Shown here: positions 56,501 to 64,000 of the stretch, piece after piece
Layout of the letters: each line of letters starts with the position of its first letter
Position numbering within the stretch: the first letter of the stretch is position 1
From: Antedon mediterranea
Lineage: Eukaryota > Echinodermata > Crinoidea > Comatulida > Antedonidae
Assembly: GCF_964355755.1 (NCBI RefSeq)
Contig: NC_092675.1
Coordinates: 26,142,412 to 26,206,411 of the forward strand
Direction: 5' to 3'
Length of the DNA: 64,000 bases
Made by a program: the position numbers and the translations under genes
The notes under the pieces: generated by a model
What the model saw: the letters and a program-made list of their open reading frames with translations, nothing else
Database searches by the model: none
Told to the model about the DNA's origin: nothing

Positions 56501-59500
56501 TTTTTTTTAATACACGAAGAAGCTGTAAGCCTGAATACTTATTTATTGTTTTTTTTAATTTAAGTATATTGTTATCAAATGGTATTTAAAATACAACAAA
56601 AACGCTAATTTTCAGGATCTTATTAGATTGTTTTAGATTAGAACAAACGAAAACTTTTACTCTATCACTTTGTTTTTGGTTTTGTAGAATGCAATTTCAA
56701 TAGACATGGTTGGAATTGTGAAAATCGCTGTACCTCACAAAACAATAAATATGCATGTAGATACTATCAGTTCTGCTTACCTGATCCATATGGATGCAGC
56801 TGTGTTACCGGTTACAAAGGATTGAAATGCAATACAGGTAAGACAATTGCCTTTATAAAATAATGTAAACAAAACACAAATCCATTTTTGTTATAGGCCT
56901 AGTTGCGATTTAAAAAAATAATATTGCCTATATCAATGTTATACTTCGTGCCGTTTTCAGTATACTGCAATTTAACATTCAACATGTTTTCATTTTTATA
57001 GTTTTAAAAGTATTTATAAAGTTGTTTTTTAAAATCGATTCATTGATGATTTTACATTATTTTACAGGATGTTCATCGGATACATTTGGTGCAGACTGTG
57101 CTCAAACTTGTCATTGTAAACAAGGTGACTGTGATCGATATACAGGAATATGCACTAACTCATCTTGTGCATTTCCATGGACGGGATCTAACTGTCAAAG
57201 TAAGATTATGACAAATGTACTAACATATCCTAATTTAGACGGTAAAAGAATACTATTTTAATTTGAAAAAAACATTGAGATGTGTTAAATAAATTTGAAA
57301 TCTTGACCCATATTTAATATATGTTTTTTCTCGGAGCATAACGCTGATGCATATAGGGATATTTGGTAATACAGCATCGGCTGACATGAAACGAAATTTG
57401 TTACATTTGTATTTTGTAGAATGTCAATCTGGATTTTACGGAGAAAACTGTGATATTGAATGTCCATGTGAATGTTACAGATTGACTGGTAAATGTATAG
57501 AAGGCACGTGTGATTCTAATTGGCTTGAACCTGATTGTGAAGTTGGTAAGTCAAGTATTAAATGATTTCTTTGGTTAAATTAACCAAATAAAGTAATTTG
57601 TATTCAACCTTGTATTAGTTAGAATGATATATAAATTCAAATGAAGAAATATTGAGTTATATAAAGTTTATTCAGATGATGTGGTGACATGTTGTTGCGT
57701 ATTTGGTTACAATCTTTTTATTCCCTTATCTATTGGTCAAATGTAACTGTTTTGTATTTGTTAAGTGAGTAATAAAGAAAAAACCAAGTAGTGAGCTAAG
57801 AATAATAACATGTTGAATAAAGCATAAAAGTTTCATTTGTGTATGTATATAATAATAAAACTGATGTTCTCCGGAGGATTGTTGAAGTGTATCAACCGAA
57901 AATACTAGGTATAAGAACAGCAATTCTAAAATCTAGTATATTAATTTGAATAATAATTGCATGTTTATTCCACAGGAATCCTTAATACCACATTTACATC
58001 TGTAAATAATGGGCAACGGACAACTACATCCTGTTCGGTTTATCAGAATGATGCATACGATGTTCAAGCAATGATTATAGTGACAAATAATGACGTAACT
58101 GAGAACATTACAACAGTGATAGATACAAATAGAGATGGTCAGAATATAACACGTGCATTTTCTGTGATAGCTGATGCTGATTCGACATATACATGTGTAA
58201 TTTCACGAAAGGGTTACTCTGTTGAAAGTGACATCACAACAGAAATATTTCGTAAGTATATACATTATATAATATTCTTTATTATGTATAATTGAAATTG
58301 CTTGTATTTTGGTAATATATGATTATTTTTATATTAAGGATTACCTTTATATAATGGAAGTTTGACCATACTAAGCATTACAAGCTCCTCTATCACTATT
58401 GAATGGACAGCATGGAATAACAATACTGATGATGGAGATGGTCCAGTTGTTGGATACTTTTTATACCACACACAGATAAATATGACTAATTGGAAGAAGA
58501 CATTATACGAGAATTCTTTATCAGGCACTGTTAATGGGTTGCTATGGGATACAGAATACATTTTTAGTGTTTCAGCTGTTAGACCTGGTGAAGGAGGTGA
58601 AGGACCAGTTGGAAAAGGAACAGTCACAGCAAAAACGATTTGCGGAAGTAGGTCATAATGTTGATTACTTACCGTCTATCTAAATACCTTCAATTAGATC
58701 TAATCCAGCAGCAATTAATGATTACACTATACTGTAATATTATTCATTAAAACGATCAAACGATGTATATTTTACGTCTAAAATGCTGATTCGTTTCAGA
58801 TGGAAATACATGCAATTATGGAAGCATAATTGCTGGAACTTTGATAGCAGGCGTATTTATTGGTGTCTTATGCACTGTTATAGTAGCACAGGGGTAAGTT
58901 ATTAAAATATTATGTTATACTTCTTTATGTCGGAACTTATTTAAAAACTAACTAAAGTTATCTTGCACACAGGTTTATGATATTTTTCTAAGGTTATTCA
59001 TGAATATACCAATCAGCTAGTTACTTAGTTTAATGTGTTTTAGCTTCTTTTCCTTTTTTTCATTTTAAATCAGAATTAATGTATGTCTCTACTGCTTTAA
59101 TTGCGATCGACAGAGTCTTGTAATTAGTGGTTGGTTGGCATACTTATTGGCGGATTATTGTTTTATTCTTCTTATTTGGGTATTGTCGATGGGCTGTCAA
59201 GGTCTTCACTAAAATGGCATTAAACAAAAATGAATTAACTGTATTACTTTGTGCTTGTTTAAAGCAAACAAAGATGGCGGAAGAATATGAGTAAGTCTGA
59301 CGATGATTCCTCGAATGCTCAATATGTGTACATGAATAATGCAAGTAACGGTTCTTCTTCAAGGTAGTATACATTTCTATATTAATCTACTATTACAAAA
59401 TCCAAACATAAACATGCTTTACTTCTTATTGTTACATATAACATAATGAATAAGTCTACTTGTCAATCTGAAATGCTTCTTTAGTAATTTGTGTACATTA

Positions 59501-60167
59501 AAACTGTAGACTGTAGAAAAAATATAATGTTAATTTAAAGTTATTGATGAAATTAACTTATTCTCTTATTTTTTTTAATGTTTTTTGTGCTATTCATTGC
59601 TATATAATCTGTATAAGCTGTACTTTTTTATAATGATGATAATAGCTACTACACCAATATTTTTCAATAGTTATCTATCACTGTATTTAATTAGTTTTGT
59701 GATGGCACCGTAATTGTTTTGTGGTTCGTTGAAAATTATAAGAATTCATACTAATATAATGTTCTGATTTCTTTTGTTTATTTATTTATTTATTTATTTA
59801 ATTTAAAAATAAGCAAACCATCAGTTAAGATTGTGAGTAAATATGATGAGAACGAGACAAATGAGCTACACGTTTACCAGGAATATGCAAATGAGGGTAA
59901 CAATGCAGAATATTCAACCTGGTAAGTATAACATAATAATCTATTTTATTACATTTAATTAATCTGATATGTATATTGCTAGGCTGTGAGAAATGTTTTT
60001 AAATACACAAGGACATTTTACATTAATTTAGTTTCTAATTTGTTTAGTATTATTCTATGATAGTGTGTGTCAAATGTATATATTTTGCCTTTCATTTCAT
60101 TTTCAGCGATTTCCACCCAAATCAAGAAGGTGTTGCATTACCTGAGGAATCTGCTTATGTAAATTAG
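53542..60167 (+). CDS. Gene B: complete Tie-like receptor with kinase-less tail
   Basis: Thirteen coding exons: 53542-53593, 54353-54631, 55684-55935, 56333-56467, 56688-56837, 57068-57199, 57420-57545, 57976-58251, 58339-58647, 58800-58893, 59265-59363, 59814-59921, 60107-60167. They sum to 2073 nt, exactly 690 codons plus TAG. Order: signal peptide 1-17, Ig 18-110, Ig 111-194, EGF 195-375 (four), Ig 376-467, FN3 468-570, membrane helix about 578-600, tail to 690. Ig-Ig-EGF-EGF-EGF then Ig-FN3 is the Tie-type arrangement, but with one FN3 and no kinase. Tail tyrosines: Y622-V-Y624-M-N-N, Y659-A-N, and Y688-V-N at the very C-terminus. These fit GRB2-type (Y-x-N) and p85-type (Y-x-x-M) SH2 sites. 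Predicted plasma-membrane receptor; ligand unknown. AATAAA at 60596. Confidence 0.87.
54353..54631 (+). CDS. Gene B exon: Ig-like domain 1
   Basis: 93 codons. Y-Q-C-Y, F-W-N-V and G-V-Y-Y-C-K mark the two Cys and the Trp region. Very close to the gene C copy. Confidence 0.87.
54975..55400 (-). mobile_element. LINE 3' end in gene B intron, minus strand
   Basis: The 3' tail is a run of CAAGT/ACTTG repeats (54978-54998) next to AATAAATGATACTTG on the minus strand. Upstream, on the minus strand, S-G-R-R-F-R-S-I-K-A and N-S-F-Y-P-G-A-R-A-L-N match the typical extreme C-terminus of L2/CR1-like LINE ORF2. Heavily 5'-truncated. Confidence 0.65.
55482..55620 (+). pseudogene. Decayed duplicate of gene B Ig2 exon
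   Basis: A good acceptor is followed by L-N-P-V-N-S-K-N and G-D-D-V-T-I-R-F, then TAA. The rest (aaaagatggttctaccattt) is recognisable as the W-R-K-D-G-S-T-P-F region but frame-broken and with the Trp lost. Inclusion would end the protein early. Confidence 0.8.
55684..55935 (+). CDS. Gene B exon: Ig-like domain 2, Cys-free
   Basis: 84 codons with L-S-W-R-K-D-G-S-T-P-F and D-A-G-V-Y-E-M. No Cys, so the sheet is not clamped by a disulphide. A decayed duplicate lies 200 bp upstream. Confidence 0.85.
56333..57545 (+). CDS. Gene B exons: four EGF-like modules
   Basis: 56333-56467, 56688-56837, 57068-57199 and 57420-57545, all phase 1. The first has C-x-C-A-P-G-F-K-G, the second C-x-C-V-T-G-Y-K-G, the third ends F-P-W-T-G-S-N-C, the fourth ends L-E-P-D-C-E-V-G. 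Cys spacing in modules 1-3 resembles the Tie/laminin-type EGF run. Confidence 0.85.
57976..58647 (+). CDS. Gene B exons: single Ig-FN3 pair
   Basis: Ig exon 57976-58251 (T-T-S-C-S-V, then S-T-Y-T-C-V) and FN3 exon 58339-58647 (E-W-T-A-W, L-W-D-T-E-Y, S-V-S-A-V-R-P-G-E-G-G-E-G). This is the likely ancestral state of the unit amplified in gene A. Confidence 0.87.
58800..60167 (+). CDS. Gene B exons: membrane helix and tyrosine-rich tail
   Basis: 58800-58893 encodes S-I-I-A-G-T-L-I-A-G-V-F-I-G-V-L. It is followed by K-Q-R-W-R-K (stop-transfer), an acidic/Ser stretch, then Y-V-Y-M-N-N. 59814-59921 has V-Y-Q-E-Y-A-N. 60107-60167 ends S-A-Y-V-N with TAG. All junctions after the membrane exon are phase 2, in contrast to phase 1 in the ectodomain. 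Confidence 0.85.
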
Positions 60168-62040
60168 TTTATTATAGGATATCCCGAAAACAGAAAAAAA
60201 CCAATACGGTGTAAATCAAAATCGACATCATAAATGTCTGTCCTTGCAAATTCGACTTTTATTTGTTCGGGATCACTTGATAATTTGTCAAAATGCATTA
60301 CGTCACTTTCAAATCTTTTTCATTTGTAATGAATTATAAGATATATACAGCTTTGGAGGTTTCGATAAACAAATATATTTTTTAGTATTGTGATTATTTC
60401 ATTTGTGTATGAACAATTTTATATATATATATATTTTTTATTCAGTATATTACACAGAGGCGCCTCACAAGGTGTAACAACCTTAGCTTTAAGGCGACTC
60501 AGATTAACAAATACAACATTTTAAAACAAAAAAAAAACTAACAGAAACATCAATCAAATCTTTCAGAATTAACAAGAAATTGTACATAATAAAATAATAA
60601 AGCATTTTCACAATTCGAAAGAAGATCGGAACCAGAAATAAAAATTTCACTTAAAAATTTAAATAAGATATCCTCAATAATTGAGTTAGCGCTTACACGT
60701 AGAATATCTCTTTGTGTATTATAATTAGGGCAGTTTAACGTAAGAAATGATATATATATTCTTTTCTAGCCTTACTTATTACTAATAACCTCGGAAATTC
60801 AAGTTAGTGTTTTATCAATATATTATATTGTGTACAGTATTATAACAATTAAATATATTCCTGTAATTGTTATATGCATTATATTATGTATAGGCCTATT
60901 ATTATTATTATTATTAATATTAATATTAATTGTTAATGGGAAATTATTTCCGATTCATTTGAGTCTACTGTAGATTTACGATAAATACAAATTATTACAT
61001 TATATTTACAATTATATACGAACGAAACATGTATAACTGCTCACAACCACTGAAAACATAATACATGGTATTGCCATTAAGAAGTTAGTCTTAGAGAGAT
61101 ATTAATTGAATATTGGTTTGGTAATAATAAAAGATGGAAAATAATGTTGAATAAAATCAAACTTTGAAAAGGACATTTGGTAGTTTAAAGTTACAAAGAA
61201 AAACAAAATGGACATGGTTGTTCGTTTTCCGATACAATTTTGTGTCAAAGTAAAAAAAACGATTACTTGAAATGGCATATTCAACAAAATAATTGTTACA
61301 GCAATTATGTTTCCAGAGCTATATAGTGTATCTATTATTTTATATCATATAATGTATAGTAGGGTATATAATTAGAATATTTTGCAACTATACTCGTTTT
61401 TATTGCAATTGGACTACTTTTAGCAACATACATCAGGTGCTATTTATAGTTCATGCAAGAATAATCTTGGTTAATGAATACTAATCCAAAGTAGAGTCAA
61501 TGGTATATTGTGTTTATGTCTTCTCAGCATGTACGCTAGATGGCAGTACATTTCATTTGAATGCTCTATCCTATAGCATTGCTTTAATTCAATATTGGAA
61601 ATTATATTCGTAAATAAAGTTAATCAATAAATAAAACAAACCTGTAGCTTTTTATATTAAGCATTGAGTAATAATAACGTTACTTTCTATTATTACTCTA
61701 ATATTACTCTATTCTTACTCTATTATTAATGGAAATCGTATGTTACCGAGTCATTACTATCGTCGTTCCTGGCTTGGTCTACCACCACATTAAAGCTAGC
61801 TATATAAAATGAACCTTTCTTTTCATTAACATTTATTATAAAGAAAGTGCGAATGGGCTCGTCGGGTTGATTTAGAATGAAATAATTATGAATGTCTGAT
61901 CTTCCGACCTAAGAAATAGTACTTTTTTTTTTTTTCTCTTTTGTGGCGCAAACACCACTTTTATTCACATTCATATTATCTCATATTACATAAAATCAGT
62001 ACAGTACAGTATTATTTAACTTGTAAATGTCGTTACAGTT
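60168..62040. other. Gene B 3' flank and B-C intergenic DNA
   Basis: AATAAA at 60596-60601 is a candidate polyadenylation signal. There are AT microsatellites near 60420-60435 and AAT/TTA runs at 60900-60930. A stretch at 60450-60530 (ggcgcctcacaaggtgtaac) may be an old LINE end. No gene seen. Confidence 0.45.
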
Positions 62041-62577
62041 CATAAGTAACATTTTTACATATCCTTTCCGTTGGTAGTCAACAGGATTTAAAATCCGTCA
62101 AAACTATGTCAAGGGATCCAGGAAGTACATCCAAATGTCCCCGCATGCGCACTATAGATTACACTATTTCTTAGGAGTTCGTCGCAAAGCTCCGTAGTGT
62201 TATGTTTGTTATTACAAAATGTATTATATTAATGAACAATTAACCGAACTTGATTTTGATCAGTATCATCCATGCATGGAGAAAAACCTCTACGTGATCA
62301 ATGTAGTTACGATAACAATTTGTGCAGTGTTTGTGAATAGAGTGTGGGAAAATAAAATAAACAAAGTAACAAAAGACTATAGATTTTTTAATTCAAAATA
62401 TATTTGACAAAGAAGAATTTTGGTTAAATGGCATCGTTATACCGTACAACACGTTCTTACCAAACAACAACAAGTTGGTCGATTGTACCATTGTTCTCGT
62501 CGTAATATTTTACAGAACTTCCTTGTTCCATTTTGTTGAAACATCGTTAATGAACGGATGTATTTGCTTCGTGAAAT
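62041..62577 (+). promoter_or_regulatory. Gene C promoter and putative untranslated first exon
   Basis: Same ordered blocks as upstream of gene B: CGCATGCGCA at 62142-62151, GTTCTTACCAAAC, CTCGTCGTAATATTT, AACATCGTTAATGAACG and TATTTGCTTCGTG, then AAAT/GTAAGT at 62577/62578. AGGAAGT at 62120 is an ETS-type core. A 62-codon frame here (62219) is not supported. Confidence 0.5.
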
Positions 62578-62911
62578 GTAAGTACATATTGTTAATTTAT
62601 GTAGGCACGGCATGCCACACTGTAGAAGATATGTAATTCAGTAGGCCTGATTATTCGAATGGTGTTAATTAACATTATTAACTCCTAAGTGCTGCTATAG
62701 AATGATATTCAGCATGAAATAAACGTTTAATGAAATTTTAAAAAATCGTATTTGTAGTCTGGCCGCTTTTGGGTATAAGGTGGTTAACATGTATTATGGT
62801 AGAACGTCTGCACGAACATAGTACTCATATATACAAAGCTAATTTTTTATGAAGAATGACTCATAGACCTACATTATTAATGTATCTATACATTTTTTTT
62901 TAAAGAAAAAT

Positions 62912-64000
62912 ATGATTGTTACCGTAGTTGTAATTTTACTTCAAGGAGCTGTTTCATGTCTGGGTAATATTTGAATTAATATTTGTAATGAAGATGAGAA
63001 TTAAAATCTATTATTTATTTAATTCCTAAATAATGTAATTTTCTTGCAATAATAATAATAATATAATAAGGGATAAGGGAAAATAACATTTAAGGGAAAT
63101 ACTTATTTATTGTGTTAAGTGAAATATCTCACTTAAGTGTGATTGGTGAATAGGCCTACGGCCACTGATTTCATCAATAACGTTGGTGAACGATAAAAAC
63201 AACAACTAGTACTTTCCTTATAGAAATCAACAAACTATAAATTTTGTATCATAATCAAACAAGATTTCATTCAATCAGTTTCGTACAAATTGTTTTCCAG
63301 TTCATAAATCACACAATTTACCAATAGTTCATAATGAGAACAACACTATGTCACTTCTGCAATTTGTTTTGTTTTCGATAAATAATACGTTTTACATATA
63401 TTTCTTTTCAGGAAATGATGGATATATTACTGTTATGAATATATTTCCAAAACACGACAATGATTACCAATACCAATGTTACATTCCTACTGGCTATACT
63501 GGTTATAGTCTGAGTTACGGTAGATCATTTGCAGTAGCCAATGATGACAGTTTAGATGAAACATCGTGGGACGTGCCGCGTGGTGATCGTCGATATGTAG
63601 CACCTAATGTTGGCATGGGAGTGTATTATTGCAAGATAGTCAACAATGGTGTCACTACAGTCGTTCAAACTACAAAAATAAGAGATGATGGTAAGGTAAT
63701 TTATGATCATTTAGTCTTTGTTTGATATTTGTTATTATTGAAAAACGAAAAATGTACTTGGTACGTTTTGATTTACTTTTCTATTTTGTTCTATTGTAGT
63801 GTTATTGGCTTTGTTACGCGCTTTGTATGTTTGTATTTTCGATTAGTTTCTGAGAGTGCTTGGCTGATTTTTTTTAATTGTAAATATAATTGTAATCTCT
63901 AATCACTGAAAACACGTACTTTTTACCAATAAGGCTATTTGATTTGTTTGTATTGTGAGGTGGTATTGTTGTGATATTTAGAACTATTAGAACCTATATG
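62912..64000 (+). CDS. Gene C: start of a third receptor paralogue (partial)
   Basis: Signal exon 62912-62963 (M-I-V-T-V-V-V-I-L-L, then Q-G-A-V-S-C-L) and Ig1 exon 63412-63690 (93 codons, Y-Q-C-Y, S-W-D-V, G-V-Y-Y-C-K), both phase 1. Intron sequence after Ig1 matches that of gene B almost base for base (for example gtacttggtacgttttgatt). The distance between the two start codons is 9.4 kb. B and C are therefore recent tandem copies. The gene continues beyond the window. Confidence 0.8.
63412..63690 (+). CDS. Gene C exon: Ig-like domain 1
   Basis: The acceptor is atttcttttcag and the donor is gtaagg. It differs from the gene B exon mostly in the loop after the Trp (V-P-R-G-D-R-R-Y against V-T-R-D-E-R-S-Y), a natural place for ligand-contact variation. 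Confidence 0.85.

Overview
The window looks like a piece of an AT-rich animal nuclear genome, most likely a deuterostome invertebrate and probably an echinoderm. The reasons are: genes split into small exons with GT-AG introns; many extracellular Ig, EGF and fibronectin III (FN3) modules; heavy loading with TAGGCCTA words; and a Ty3/gypsy-type retrotransposon whose integrase lies upstream of its reverse transcriptase, an order described for a deuterostome (Gmr1-like) lineage. The species assignment is inference. I saw no tRNA, rRNA or CRISPR array.

The host content is a head-to-tail cluster of four related single-pass receptor genes, all on the + strand. Gene 0 (only its 3' end is here: exons 245-341, 13660-13764, 14429-14552), gene A (20339-33787, perhaps starting at 19245), gene B (53542-60167, complete, 690 residues) and gene C (62912 to the window edge, first two coding exons). 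Gene B reads signal peptide, Ig, Ig, four EGF, Ig, FN3, one membrane helix and a short tyrosine-rich tail. That order resembles the ectodomain of Tie receptors, but a stop codon follows about 90 tail residues and there is no kinase domain. Gene A has the same plan, but its Ig-FN3 pair is amplified to five copies. Exons up to the membrane segment are all bounded by phase 1 introns, so modules can be added or lost without breaking the frame. The tails differ between the genes: B carries three Y-x-N motifs and one Y-x-x-M, gene 0 has Y-Y-N, Y-S-N and Y-A-T-V, and gene A has no Y-x-N. The genes look like a rapidly evolving receptor family that could signal through SH2 adaptors; ligand and role are unknown.

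The rest is mostly mobile DNA. The 13.3 kb intron of gene 0 holds a broken Gmr1-like element (796-7445), a foldback element carrying inverted copies of a CXC-domain ORF (7446-9133), a LINE 3' end (to 10541) and a solo LTR with a perfect 5 bp duplication (12169-13460). Between genes 0 and A lie a foldback element with a 10 bp target duplication (15202-16280) and a TTAA-flanked element (16395-17802) whose near-identical inverted twin sits at 45782-47190. Between genes A and B, a 17 kb stretch (34599-51651) is bounded by inverted CCCAGCAAACA / TGTTTGCTGGG ends next to TA, with long ACGTT-rich arrays just inside; it may be one giant transposon.

Four very short palindromes (17-55 bp) begin with CA, end with TG and are flanked by perfect 7-8 bp direct repeats (8323, 18188, 20874, 45300). 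They behave like minimal insertions and are the most unexpected small-scale signal here.
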